DNA of 64,000 bases, from contig NZ_FNCO01000022.1 in assembly GCF_900100795.1 (NCBI RefSeq), forward strand, positions 32,351-96,350, given 5' to 3'. Positions 8,331 through 17,126 of the stretch are shown in pieces (within the stretch, counting starts at the first letter, position 1; every line of letters begins with the position of its first letter). A model generated the notes under the pieces. The model did no database searches and was not told the origin of the DNA. It saw only the letters and a program-made list of their open reading frames with translations. The DNA is from Pseudomonas abietaniphila (GTDB lineage: Bacteria > Pseudomonadota > Gammaproteobacteria > Pseudomonadales > Pseudomonadaceae). The translations under genes were made by a program, and so were the position numbers.

Positions 8331-9161
8331 ATGTCTACGCCAGTGCGGATGGTTGTTAAAACGCTGCTGTTGGCAACCACGACGCTGTGGGCCTGGCAAG
8401 CGGGTGCGGCACAGGTGGTGCGCATTGGCGCGGCGCACTTTCCGCCGTACACGATTCGCCCTGAGCGCGGTGAAGACACAGGCTTGCTGCCACAGATGAT
8501 CAGTGCGCTGAATGCCATGCAGAGCGACTACCGGTTTGAAATGGTCCCGACCTCGATTCCCCGTCGTTTCCGGGATTTCCAGCAGGCTCGCTTTGACATG
8601 GCAATCTTCGAGAACCCCGCTTGGGGCTGGAAGGACATTCCTCACCAGGATGTCGACATGGGGCTGGAGGACGCCGAAATTTTCGTCGCCCATCGCGCCC
8701 AGGGTCGCTCGCAACATTATTTCGATGACCTGCATGGCAAGCGCCTGGCGCTGTTCAGCGGGTATCACTATGCCTTCGCCCATTTCAATGCCGACCCCAG
8801 GTTCCTGGCAGAGAATTACAACGCCACCTTGACCTACTCCCACGACAGCAACTTGCTCATGGTGCTACGGGACCGGGCAGACATTGCGTTGGTCACCCGT
8901 TCCTATCTGAGTACGTTTCTGTCCAGCAATCCCGCCGACGCCGATCAGTTTCTGGTGTCGGACCGAGTGGACCAGGTCTACCGGCACTTCGCGCTGTTGA
9001 GGCCCAACGCGCCGATTACCGGGGAGAAGTTCGGTGAATTGCTGAAGCAACTGCGTGAGAGCGGGCAGATGTTCAAGATCTTCCAGCCCTTTCGGATTGC
9101 CGTGACGCCGCAGCCAAGCCATCGAGCCATTGCGCTGGATGAAAGTGACAGTCGGGATTGA
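8331..9161 (+). CDS. Periplasmic substrate-binding protein, amino-acid-type (SBP family 3)
   Basis: A 276-residue protein with a Sec signal peptide: basic MSTPVRMVVK, a hydrophobic core, and cleavage likely after AGA near residue 26. The mature part starts VVRIGAAHFPPYTIRP, the usual first strand of family 3 solute-binding proteins, and includes ADIALVTRSYLS in the second lobe. No ABC permease or ATPase gene adjoins it, so it is an orphan. Such orphans may serve a remote transporter or act as sensors, and the ligand is unknown. The start at 8331 is chosen to give a proper signal peptide; a longer in-frame extension upstream would bury it. Confidence 0.8.
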   Translation: MSTPVRMVVKTLLLATTTLWAWQAGAAQVVRIGAAHFPPYTIRPERGEDTGLLPQMISALNAMQSDYRFEMVPTSIPRRFRDFQQARFDMAIFENPAWGWKDIPHQDVDMGLEDAEIFVAHRAQGRSQHYFDDLHGKRLALFSGYHYAFAHFNADPRFLAENYNATLTYSHDSNLLMVLRDRADIALVTRSYLSTFLSSNPADADQFLVSDRVDQVYRHFALLRPNAPITGEKFGELLKQLRESGQMFKIFQPFRIAVTPQPSHRAIALDESDSRD

Positions 9162-9172
9162 AAGCGCAAGGC

Positions 9173-9194
9173 GGGCGGTGAGTGTCCACCGCCC
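9173..9194. terminator. Hairpin between convergent genes
   Basis: GGGCGGTG (9173-9180) pairs perfectly with CACCGCCC (9187-9194). It sits just after the binding-protein stop and just before the DUF2897 stop, so it could terminate both. There is no good T-run, so this is tentative. Confidence 0.5.
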
Positions 9195-9201
9195 CATGGT
9201 G

Positions 9202-9369
9202 TCAGCGGTCGCGTGCTTCCTTGGCATCCATTTCAGCATTGCGCTCGTGGACGCGCTTGAGTTGTTCTTCGGTCAGGGGCAGTTTTTTCGCTGAGTCCTT
9301 GAGCATCAGCAAACCACCGACGATCGAGCCGATTGCAATAACCAGAATTAACCAGGCGTACCAGGGCAT
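9202..9369 (-). CDS. DUF2897 small inner-membrane protein
   Basis: A 55-residue protein with one N-terminal transmembrane helix (WYAWLILVIAIGSIVGGLLML) followed by a charged cytosolic tail ending ERNAEMDAKEARDR. This layout matches the DUF2897 family of gamma-proteobacteria, whose function is unknown to me. AAGGAGAG lies just upstream of the ATG at 9369. The frame stays open further upstream, but that part has no membrane-protein character. Confidence 0.8.
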   Translation of the reverse strand: MPWYAWLILVIAIGSIVGGLLMLKDSAKKLPLTEEQLKRVHERNAEMDAKEARDR

Positions 9370-9513
9370 GAGGCTCTCTCCTTCTTGTGATACCGCTTTG
9401 AGCAACGGCGCTGCCCAGTGGTTCAATTGTAGGAGACGCCCGGTCTGAGCGGATAGGCCAAGGCACCTTTGCAGGCGCCGGGTTGCCGACGCCTGCACGG
9501 TGTCATGGGTGCG

Positions 9514-10878
9514 TCAGACCCCGGTCAGCATCGAGTCGGCCGGCGCCGCTGAGCGTGCGTTTGCGGTCAGGCCGAAATAGATGAAGCCCACCGCCATGAA
9601 CGCCAGAAAGATCAGGCCGATCAGGGCATTGAACCAGGCCATGGCAATCAGGCAGACCACCGCGAGCACCAATGCGATGCCGGGCACGATCGGATAACCC
9701 GGAGCGCGGAAGGTGCGCTCCAGCAGAGGTTCGGTCTTGCGCAGCTTGAACAGGCTCAACATGCTCATGATGTACATGACGATGGCGCCGAACACCGCCA
9801 TGGTGATCATCGCGGCGGTGAGGGTCATGCCGCTGAGGTTGATCAGGCCGTCGCTGTAGATCGCTGCGATGCCGATCAGCCCGCCCGCGATGATCGCGCG
9901 GTGCGGGGTCTGGAAACGCGACAGTTTGGCCAGCGATGCAGGGAGGTAGCCGGCGCGGGCGAGGGCGAAGAACTGCCGCGAATAGCCCAGGATGATGCCG
10001 TGGAAACTGGCCACCAGCCCGAAGAGGCCGATCCACACCAGCATGTGCAGCCAGCCCGAGCTTTCGCCGACGACGGCTTTCATCGCTTGAGGCAATGGGT
10101 CGTTGATGTTCGACAGGGCTTTCCAGTCACCGACGCCGCCTGCGAAGAACATCACGCCCATCGCCAGCAATACCAGGGTGATGATGCCGCTGATGTAGGC
10201 CTTGGGAATCGTGCGCTTGGGGTCCTTGGCTTCTTCGGCCGCCATGGCCGCACCTTCGATGGCGAGGAAGAACCATATGGCGAACGGGATCGCGGCGAAC
10301 ATCCCGGCAATTGCGGGCGCGCCGAAGGTGTCTGAGCCGGCCCAGCCGTTGAGTGCGAAGTGACTGAAGCTGAACGCCGGGGCAACCACACCCATGAACA
10401 CCAGCAGTTCCAGCACCGCGAGGACGCAGACCACCAACTCGAAGGTTGCGGCCAGCTTCACCCCCAGAATGTTAAGGGTCATGAACACGATGTACGCGCC
10501 CACGGCCGCATGTTTCGGGTCCAGCGCCGGGAACTGCACGTTGAGGTAAGCGCCGATCGCCAAGGCAATGGCGGGCGGGGCGAAGACGAATTCGATCAGT
10601 GTGGCGAGCCCTGCGATGAGTCCGCCTTTCTCGCCGAACGCCCGGCGACTGTAAGCGAATGGACCGCCTGCATGAGGGATCGCGGTGGTCAGCTCGGTGA
10701 AGCTGAAGATAAAACAGGTGTACATCGCCGCGACCATCAGTGACGTCAGCAAGAAGCCCAGCGTTCCGGCCACTCCCCAGCCGTAACTCCAGCCGAAATA
10801 TTCACCGGAAATCACCAGACCGACGGCGATCCCCCACAAATGCAGTGTGCCCAGCGTGGGCTTCAGTTGCGTATTCAT
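9514..10878 (-). CDS. eat: Ethanolamine permease (APC superfamily)
   Basis: A 454-residue protein with about twelve transmembrane helices. It begins MNTQLKPTLGTLHLWGIAVG and carries SGEYFGWSYGWGVAGTLGF near residue 30. This pattern is typical of Eat-type ethanolamine permeases of Pseudomonas, which import ethanolamine for ammonia-lyase degradation. The conserved IEGAAMAAEEAKDPKRTIP loop between helices 6 and 7 marks the amino acid-polyamine-organocation family. No eutBC genes adjoin it here, so the substrate is inferred from similarity; another amine or amino acid is possible. It is transcribed away from pyrF, with a REP-like hairpin in between. Confidence 0.82.
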   Translation of the reverse strand: MNTQLKPTLGTLHLWGIAVGLVISGEYFGWSYGWGVAGTLGFLLTSLMVAAMYTCFIFSFTELTTAIPHAGGPFAYSRRAFGEKGGLIAGLATLIEFVFAPPAIALAIGAYLNVQFPALDPKHAAVGAYIVFMTLNILGVKLAATFELVVCVLAVLELLVFMGVVAPAFSFSHFALNGWAGSDTFGAPAIAGMFAAIPFAIWFFLAIEGAAMAAEEAKDPKRTIPKAYISGIITLVLLAMGVMFFAGGVGDWKALSNINDPLPQAMKAVVGESSGWLHMLVWIGLFGLVASFHGIILGYSRQFFALARAGYLPASLAKLSRFQTPHRAIIAGGLIGIAAIYSDGLINLSGMTLTAAMITMAVFGAIVMYIMSMLSLFKLRKTEPLLERTFRAPGYPIVPGIALVLAVVCLIAMAWFNALIGLIFLAFMAVGFIYFGLTANARSAAPADSMLTGV

Positions 10879-11077
10879 GCGTCACTCCCTGGATTGATTG
10901 GATCATCGGGACAGAGCGCGCTGCAGTGGTCGTGCCAGCGGTTGGCAGGTAGGTCGTAATGTTTCGAATAGGGTCGTATACAGGATGCTTGTTCGGCGAT
11001 TCAGAGCCGATCGTGCCTGATTGGTGCGCAGTGGCAGGTGCCGGGAGACAGAATGTGGCACGGCGCAGGCGAGCGTC

Positions 11078-11170
11078 CCTGTGGGAGCGCGTTCATTGGC
11101 GAACGATTTTCCAGACGACGAGTTCATGGCGACCGAATTGGCCCATCGCGACTGAATTCGCTCCCACAGG
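11078..11170. repeat. REP-like imperfect inverted repeat
   Basis: The outer ends CCTGTGGGAGCG and CGCTCCCACAGG face each other, with inner parts (GTTCATTGGCGA against TCGCGACTGAAT) that pair only partly. It is one of the 'TGTGGGAGC' class of palindromes, with relatives at 35855 and 37171. It occupies part of the 398-bp gap between the permease gene and pyrF, in which I see no gene. Confidence 0.65.
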
Positions 11171-11276
11171 TGTAATCCGTGCTCTGCCCGAGCACCATTT
11201 ACCGATCGCCGGGTCCCGTCCCGCGGGATGATCAGCTACAATGCGCGCCGATTTCGACTTGCCAGAGAACCCGCTC

Positions 11277-11975
11277 ATGTCCGCCTGCCAGACCCCTATC
11301 ATCGTCGCCCTGGATTTTCCGACCCGCGAAGCCGCGTTGAAACTGGCTGATCAGCTCGACCCCAAGCTGTGTCGGGTCAAAGTGGGCAAGGAGCTGTTCA
11401 CCAGCAGTGCGTCGGGCATTGTCGAAACCTTGAACAGCAAGGGCTTCGAGGTGTTTCTGGACCTCAAATTCCATGACATCCCCAACACCACGGCGATGGC
11501 GGTCAAGGCCGCTGCCGAGATGGGCGTGTGGATGGTCAACGTGCACTGCTCCGGCGGCCTGCGCATGATGGCCGCCTGTCGTGATGTGCTCGATCAGCGC
11601 AGCGGGCCGAAACCGTTGCTGATCGGTGTGACCGTGCTGACCAGCATGGAACGTGAAGACCTGGCGGCGATCGGTCTGGACATCGAGCCGCAAGAGCAGG
11701 TGTTACGTCTGGCGGCGCTGGCCGAGAAAGCAGGCATGGACGGGCTGGTGTGCTCGGCGCTGGAAGCCCAGGCCTTGAAAACCGCGCACCCGTCGTTGCA
11801 ACTGGTGACGCCGGGCATTCGTCCCGCTGGCAGCGCGCAGGATGACCAGCGCCGCATTCTGACGCCGCGTCAGGCCCTGGATGCCGGTTCTGATTACCTG
11901 GTCATCGGCCGCCCGATCAGCCAGGCGGCCGATCCGGCGAAAGCGCTGGCGGCCGTGGTTGCAGAGCTGGCGTAA
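11277..11975 (+). CDS. pyrF: Orotidine 5'-phosphate decarboxylase
   Basis: A 232-residue TIM-barrel enzyme of standard length that catalyses the last step of UMP synthesis. The catalytic signature appears as FLDLKFHDIPNT, which holds the Asp-Lys-Asp set, and the phosphate-binding end as YLVIGRPISQA. The start at 11277 gives MSACQTPIIVALDF, the normal N-terminus; twelve further upstream codons are in frame but unconserved. It is monocistronic and followed by a REPIN. Confidence 0.96.
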   Translation: MSACQTPIIVALDFPTREAALKLADQLDPKLCRVKVGKELFTSSASGIVETLNSKGFEVFLDLKFHDIPNTTAMAVKAAAEMGVWMVNVHCSGGLRMMAACRDVLDQRSGPKPLLIGVTVLTSMEREDLAAIGLDIEPQEQVLRLAALAEKAGMDGLVCSALEAQALKTAHPSLQLVTPGIRPAGSAQDDQRRILTPRQALDAGSDYLVIGRPISQAADPAKALAAVVAELA

Positions 11976-11991
11976 ACGCTCCACTTGCGTC

Positions 11992-12083
11992 CTGTAGGAG
12001 CCGGCTTGCTGGCGAACGCCGCGGGCCAACCACCACTGATGTATGGTTTCTGACGCATTCGCCAGCAAGCCGGCTCCTACAGG
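11992..12083. repeat. REPIN (paired inverted REP sequences)
   Basis: CCTGTAGGAGCCGGCTTGCTGGCGAA at the left faces its reverse complement at the right, with about 40 bp between. It lies directly after pyrF and may act as its transcript end. Confidence 0.85.
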
Positions 12084-12147
12084 TTTTTTGTTTAGCCAGT
12101 AAAAAGTGCCATAGACCTGAATAGCGTAATGCGCACTTCGCTTTGTT

Positions 12148-12251
12148 GATCGTTCCCACGCTCCGCGTGGTAACGCAGCGACTGACGCTCTGCGTCAACG
12201 TGGGCGCGGAGCGTCTTGGCAGGCATTCCCACGCAGAGCGTTGGAACGATC
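12148..12251. repeat. Palindromic intergenic repeat, full copy
   Basis: A run of nested palindromes begins GATCGTTCCCACGCTCCGCG and ends with CGCAGAGCGTTGGAACGATC, with GACGCTCTGCGTC in the middle. A half-copy is at 1571-1616. I recognise this as a common repeat of the P. fluorescens group. Confidence 0.75.
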
Positions 12252-12293
12252 CCACAGGTTTTGTGTTCAGCCAGTGACACGTTTGTGAGATGC

Positions 12294-13421
12294 CTAGTAC
12301 CCGATCCGCTTCAAGATTGAATCCATGCTTTCTTTCGACGGCCGTCCGTAGAACTTCAACAGTTCCGACGCCCGGTTGGTGAAGAAACCATCGACACCGC
12401 GCTGGCTGATGGCCTTGAAGTCCACCGCGTCATCCACGGTGTACGGATGAATGATCAGGCCACGATCGTGGGCCATCTTGTTCATCCACGGTTGCACCAG
12501 ATCCATGTAGCTCTGGTCGCCACCGTTTTTCAAAGCGGACGCAGGGCCGGTGCCGATCGCGCCGTGTGCTTTTGCCCAGTCCATCCACGCCGCGAATTCT
12601 TCCTTGGACTTCACTTGCTGAGTCGCATAGAAGCTGGCTTTGTCTTTGGCGCCGGAGTCTTTGAAGGTCTTGTCGGATGCCGCCTGGATAGAGCCGTCGC
12701 CCAGCCACAGCAACAGGATTTTCGGCGTGTTCGGCATGGCCTTCTGCAGCAGCTCCAGGCTCGGTTTTTCGAACGTTTGCAAAATCACCCGGCCGGGCAT
12801 GTGCGCCACGTTCACATGGCCTTTTTCCGCCGCGGGGCGCTGACTCAGCCAGCCGCGTTGTTCCAGTTTCTTCTTCAGGTCTTCTTCGATGCCGGGAAAC
12901 TGCGCCGGCACTTTGGTTTCGATGTACAGGCCGGGTTTGTTCTTGCCGCCTTCGGCAATGTCGATCACCTCGTCCAGCGTCAGAATTTTCAGCCCTGCGT
13001 AGCTTGCGCGTGCGCGGTCAGGGTGTGCCTTGTTGAACCAAGAGCCTGCATCCAGGCGCTTGATCTCCTCCAGGGTGAAGGTGCTCAAGGGGTCTTTTAC
13101 CCGATTCGGATAGACCTCTGCGATATTAGTGGTGCGCTCAAGGGTGTCGTCGTGCAGGGCGATCAGCACGCCGTCCTTGGTGCGCTGGATGTCCATTTCC
13201 AGGTAATCGGCACCCAGTTCACGGGCGAGGGTGTAGGACGGGATTGTCTCTTCCGGCGCATTGAACGAAGCACCGCGATGCGCAATGACCGCAGGCCAGG
13301 GTACGCCGATCTTGGCGGCAAGCGCCTTGCCGGGCTCGTTAGCGGCCATGGCAAACCCTGACGACAACATGACACCGGCCAGCGCGGCGGTGCCCAACGT
13401 TCTGGAAATTCCTTTGAGCAT
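12294..13421 (-). CDS. glpQ: Periplasmic glycerophosphodiester phosphodiesterase
   Basis: A 375-residue GDPD-family TIM barrel with a cleavable signal peptide ending near ...GFAMAA. The family motifs are clear: AHRGAS near residue 48, the ExD pair in YLEMDIQRTKDGVLIALHD, and the metal/general-acid histidines in these segments. It hydrolyses glycerophosphodiesters to glycerol 3-phosphate and an alcohol in the periplasm. The start at 13421 has AGGAA about twelve bases upstream; an ATG eight codons earlier is the alternative. No glpT adjoins it. Confidence 0.88.
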   Translation of the reverse strand: MLKGISRTLGTAALAGVMLSSGFAMAANEPGKALAAKIGVPWPAVIAHRGASFNAPEETIPSYTLARELGADYLEMDIQRTKDGVLIALHDDTLERTTNIAEVYPNRVKDPLSTFTLEEIKRLDAGSWFNKAHPDRARASYAGLKILTLDEVIDIAEGGKNKPGLYIETKVPAQFPGIEEDLKKKLEQRGWLSQRPAAEKGHVNVAHMPGRVILQTFEKPSLELLQKAMPNTPKILLLWLGDGSIQAASDKTFKDSGAKDKASFYATQQVKSKEEFAAWMDWAKAHGAIGTGPASALKNGGDQSYMDLVQPWMNKMAHDRGLIIHPYTVDDAVDFKAISQRGVDGFFTNRASELLKFYGRPSKESMDSILKRIGY

Positions 13422-13721
13422 GGTGATGACGTTCCTTTTGTGCATGATTCATTCATGAAGCGGTGCAAACCACCGCAGCGCGTACCGGCGTATTTGCCGC
13501 TACTGTTATCCAGGCGCATCACTCAGACCTTAAACAGCAATGTCGGGTGCCGGCAACCGGCGTGTCGCTGCTGGAAACGAGCGGTCGTTGTGAGGTTATG
13601 CTCACTCGGCACATAGCCGAACGCAGGGCGTTTGGGCACTATGGCGACGAGTTTCAGGATTTTTCATGACGCTAAATCGTCAGGCGCATGACCGTTTGAC
13701 TCTGCAGGTGGCTTTTCTCGC
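13422..13721. other. Gene-free divergent intergenic region
   Basis: 300 bp between the divergent glpQ and cyclase genes. No repeat, operator or small gene is recognised. Confidence 0.4.
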
Positions 13722-15080
13722 ATGGAAACAAACACATACGCCGCATTGACTGGATTTGTCGACCTGCTGTTGGACGCCATCTGTGTGGTGGACGTACAAG
13801 GTCGGTTCGTCTACGTCAGCGCCGCCTCGGAGCAGATTTTCGGTTACCTTCCGCACGAGCTGATCGGCCTCAAGATGATCGAAATGGTCCATCCCGAGGA
13901 CCGTGAGCGCACGCTCGCCGCCGCCGGTGAGATCATGTCGGGGCAGCCTAACGTGGGTTTCGAGAACCGCTACGTGCGTAAAGACGGCCGGGTGGTGCAC
14001 ATCATGTGGTCGGCACGCTGGTCGGAGGTCGACCAACTGCGTATCGCCGTCGCCCGGGACATCACTGAACGCAAACGCTCGGAGTCCATGCGAACGGCGC
14101 TGTTCCGCATTTCCGAAGCGGCTCATGTGGCCAGTGATCTGCCTGCGCTGTTCAAGGAGATTCACCGCGTCATCGGTGATTTGCTGCCCGCCCGCAATTT
14201 TTTTGTCGCGCTGCTCGATAAATACAGCGGATTGCTGAATTTCCCCTACCGCGTCGACGAGCTTGATCCGACCCAAGCGCATCCCATGGCCGATGCACTG
14301 GCGACTGAAATCGTCGGAACGGGGCGCACGATGCTGGTGGCCCCTGCCTGCGATCTACGTGGCACCGGCCATGCGGTCCCTGACTACCTGAGGCGGATGC
14401 AGGGCAACGATGGCCTGTCCTGGCTCGCGGCGCCGCTGGAGACGCAACACGGCATCATTGGCGCGCTGCTGGTCAAGAGTCACCCTGACTGTCCGCAGTA
14501 CGGCGAGCGTGACAAGGAACTGCTGCAATTCGTGTCGACCCAGGTCGCGGCCGCCATTGAACGCAAGCAGTTGTACGACCGACTCAAGAGCATGGCCCAG
14601 TACGATCAGTTGACTCAACTGCCCAACCGTATGTTGCTGCAAGAGCGCCTGCTTCAATCACTGGAGCGGGCGAAAAACAGTAAAGGGCGTCTGGCTTTGC
14701 TCTATCTGGATCTGGACAAATTCAAACAGGTCAACGACACCCTTGGTCACGCCGCAGGTGATCTGCTGCTGCAGGAAGTGGCTCATCGCTTGAAACAGTG
14801 CGTGCGCGAAACCGATACCGTGGCGCGCATCGGCGGGGATGAATTCGTGATACTGCTCGACCGGGTCAACAGCGCCGAGGACTCCGGCAAGGTTGCGGAA
14901 AAAATCTGCAAGACCCTCAACGTGCCCATGGTCCTCAAAGGCCATGACTGGCAGATCCTGCCCAGCATCGGCATCGCCAACTACCCGGAAAACGCCACTG
15001 ACCTTGCGCAACTCTTCCGCCATGCCGATGAGGCGATGTATACCGCGAAGAAGTCTGGTGGGAATCGGTTTCAGGGGTGA
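13722..15080 (+). CDS. Diguanylate cyclase with PAS and GAF sensor domains
   Basis: A 452-residue cytosolic protein. Residues of about 8-125 form a PAS domain (IFGYLPHELIG, then the PAC end RDITERKR). Residues of about 135-285 look like GAF (a long sensor segment ending FVSTQVAAAIERKQLYDR). Residues of about 290-450 form the GGDEF domain. The active site ARIGGDEF is intact, and an RETD I-site lies exactly five residues upstream, so product inhibition by c-di-GMP is expected. It should make c-di-GMP from GTP in response to an unknown signal. No EAL domain follows. The start at 13722 is the only ATG that gives an intact PAS domain. It lies in the same direction as the dehydrogenase gene 55 bp downstream, but an operon is uncertain. 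Confidence 0.92.
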   Translation: METNTYAALTGFVDLLLDAICVVDVQGRFVYVSAASEQIFGYLPHELIGLKMIEMVHPEDRERTLAAAGEIMSGQPNVGFENRYVRKDGRVVHIMWSARWSEVDQLRIAVARDITERKRSESMRTALFRISEAAHVASDLPALFKEIHRVIGDLLPARNFFVALLDKYSGLLNFPYRVDELDPTQAHPMADALATEIVGTGRTMLVAPACDLRGTGHAVPDYLRRMQGNDGLSWLAAPLETQHGIIGALLVKSHPDCPQYGERDKELLQFVSTQVAAAIERKQLYDRLKSMAQYDQLTQLPNRMLLQERLLQSLERAKNSKGRLALLYLDLDKFKQVNDTLGHAAGDLLLQEVAHRLKQCVRETDTVARIGGDEFVILLDRVNSAEDSGKVAEKICKTLNVPMVLKGHDWQILPSIGIANYPENATDLAQLFRHADEAMYTAKKSGGNRFQG

Positions 15081-15135
15081 AAACCGCTCTAACTCGCGCT
15101 ACTGTCTGTCCCATCGAATTTTCCGGGGCGCAGTG

Positions 15136-16074
15136 ATGATGACGAAGACGGTGCTGGTGTTGGTTGAAAGCGTGAACGAGTACTTGCCGATTCTGGAGGA
15201 GAGCGGTTTTCGTTTGATTCTGGCGCCGACGCCTGCGACGCGGGCGGAGGCGGTCGCGACCCGCGGGGATGAAATCGATGCGGTGTTGACGCGCGGACCG
15301 TTGGGTTTCAAGGCTGATGAGATCGCGGCGCTGCCCAAGCTGGGCATCATTTGTGTGATCGGGGCGGGTTACGAACAGGTCGATCTGCTGGCCGCCGAAG
15401 CGCGCGGCATTACGGTGACCAATGGCGCCGGGGTGAACGCGCCGAGCGTGGCTGATCATGCGATGGCGTTGCTGCTGTCGGTGGTACGCGATATTCCTCA
15501 AGCCGATGCATCGGTACGCCGCAGCGAGTGGCGCAAGGTCACGCGGCCGTCGTTTGCGAACAAACGCCTCGGTATTTTGGGCCTGGGTGCAGTGGGGATG
15601 GCGATTGCCAAACGGGCGCTGGGCTTTGACATGCAGATCAATTACCACAGCCGTTCGCCGCGCGCGGACGTCGATTTTCACTACTGCGCCACGCCGCTGG
15701 CACTGGCCGCCGAGTCCGATTTTCTGATGGTGGCCACGCCGGGCGGCGCCGGAACGCGGCATTTGATCGACAAGGCCGCGATTGAAGCGCTGGGTGCGGA
15801 CGGTTTTCTGCTGAACATCGCGCGGGCCAGTGTGGTGGACACCGAGGCGTTGATCGACGCCCTGCAGCACGGCCGTCTGGCCGGTGCGGCGCTGGACGTG
15901 TTCGACGACGAACCCCAGGTGCCGGATGCGCTGAAAACCCTGAACAACGTCGTGCTGACCCCGCATGTCGCCGGCCTGTCGCCGGAAGCCTCGCGGGGCA
16001 CGGTGCAGTTAGTTGCCGATAACCTGCTGGCGTTTTATGCCGGCAAACCGGTGCTGACCCCGGTGCATAGCTGA
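15136..16074 (+). CDS. D-2-hydroxyacid dehydrogenase (hydroxypyruvate/glyoxylate reductase-like)
   Basis: A 312-residue NAD(P)-dependent dehydrogenase. It contains the nucleotide-binding LGILGLGAVGMAIAKRA, the substrate-side VIGAGYEQVD, the catalytic arginine region NIARASVVDTEAL, and the catalytic glutamate and histidine segments DVFDDEPQVP and LTPHVAG. Characterised relatives (GhrB type) reduce glyoxylate, hydroxypyruvate or 2-ketogluconate. Two adjacent ATGs occur at 15136 and 15139; the first is used. An SDR gene follows 65 bp later on the same strand, and an FAH-family hydrolase after it, which suggests sugar-acid or hydroxyacid breakdown. Confidence 0.85.
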   Translation: MMTKTVLVLVESVNEYLPILEESGFRLILAPTPATRAEAVATRGDEIDAVLTRGPLGFKADEIAALPKLGIICVIGAGYEQVDLLAAEARGITVTNGAGVNAPSVADHAMALLLSVVRDIPQADASVRRSEWRKVTRPSFANKRLGILGLGAVGMAIAKRALGFDMQINYHSRSPRADVDFHYCATPLALAAESDFLMVATPGGAGTRHLIDKAAIEALGADGFLLNIARASVVDTEALIDALQHGRLAGAALDVFDDEPQVPDALKTLNNVVLTPHVAGLSPEASRGTVQLVADNLLAFYAGKPVLTPVHS

Positions 16075-16139
16075 GGCAGCAAGCCCACCGGATTGATTGC
16101 GGTTACAACCGATCCCCTCTAACAAAAAAGGAAACCCAC

Positions 16140-16904
16140 ATGTCTTCATCGTCTGCCCTGAAAGTCGCGCTGGTCACCGGCGCTGGAAGTGGTATAGGTC
16201 GCGCCGTCGCGCTCCAGTTGCTCAAGGACGGCTATGCCGTAGTCCTCGCGGGGCGTCGTCTGGAGCCGTTGGTCGAGCTGGCCGAGCAAGCGAAAGCCTC
16301 AGGGCAGCAAGCCTTGGCGGTGTCGACCGACGTGCGTGATGCGGCCAGTGTCGAGGCGTTGTTCGCGCAGATTGAAAGCACGTTCGGTCGCCTGGACGTG
16401 TCCTTCAACAACGCCGGCATTGGTGCGCCTGCGGTGCCGATGGACGAGTTGACGGTCGAGCAGTGGAAAAACGTGATCGATACCAACGTTACCGGCATGT
16501 TTCTATGTGTGCGTGCAGCGTTCGGTCTGATGCGCCGGCAGGTGCCGCAAGGCGGGCGAATCATCAACAACGGCTCGATCTCGGCGCACACGCCGAGGTT
16601 GTTCAGCTCGCCGTATACCTCCAGCAAACACGCAGTGCTGGGCCTGACCAAGAGCACCTCGCTGGACGGTCGTCAGTACAACATCGCCTGCGGACAGATC
16701 GACATCGGCAACGCCTTGACTGAAATGACCGATCGCATGACCAAAGGCGTGTTGCAGGCCGATGGCGAGCTGCAGGTGGAACCCACGATGAACGTGCAGC
16801 ACGTGGCGGACGCGGTCAGCTACATGGCGAGTCTGCCGTTGTCGGCGAACGTGCTGAACATGACCGTGATGGCCAGCAGCATGCCGTTCGTTGGGCGCGG
16901 CTGA
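16140..16904 (+). CDS. Short-chain dehydrogenase/reductase
   Basis: A 254-residue classical SDR. The nucleotide motif TGAGSGIGRAVA is near residue 14, NNAGIGAP marks the NNAG strand, the catalytic serine is in INNGSISAHTP, and the Tyr-Lys pair is in PYTSSKHA; all are intact. An AAAAGGAAA site precedes the ATG. The substrate is unknown; the flanking 2-hydroxyacid dehydrogenase and fumarylacetoacetate-type hydrolase suggest a sugar or hydroxyacid. Confidence 0.85.
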   Translation: MSSSSALKVALVTGAGSGIGRAVALQLLKDGYAVVLAGRRLEPLVELAEQAKASGQQALAVSTDVRDAASVEALFAQIESTFGRLDVSFNNAGIGAPAVPMDELTVEQWKNVIDTNVTGMFLCVRAAFGLMRRQVPQGGRIINNGSISAHTPRLFSSPYTSSKHAVLGLTKSTSLDGRQYNIACGQIDIGNALTEMTDRMTKGVLQADGELQVEPTMNVQHVADAVSYMASLPLSANVLNMTVMASSMPFVGRG

Positions 16905-16919
16905 CCAGTTGACGCGAAT

Positions 16920-17002
16920 CTGTAGGCGCGCGCTTGCCCGCGATCTGCCGGGAGCCGGCGGTCAACTCAGGCGCCTTGGTCGGCGGGCAAGTGCGCCTGC
17001 AG
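16920..17002. repeat. Degenerate REPIN
   Basis: CTGTAGGCGCGCGCTTGCCCGC faces GGCGGGCAAGTGCGCCTGCAG with several mismatches. It looks like a decayed version of the better-kept copies at 31701 and 38545, and it separates the SDR gene from the hydrolase gene. Confidence 0.65.
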
Positions 17003-17126
17003 AAAGACAGCGCTGATACGAGATGCGTTGTTTCGTCCAAAACCCCGTGGGATCTGTCCAACCCGGCCCGTGGTTGTTAGCACACACTGTGGTCATGTCG
17101 ATCAACCTTCCATCAAGGACATGACC

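Noticed and set aside
12447..13361. A 304-codon plus-strand frame opposite glpQ
   Set aside because: An antisense shadow of a well-recognised gene in GC-rich DNA. Similar long antisense frames lie opposite hisD-like, wza, the priming transferase, wzc and atoE, and all were dropped.
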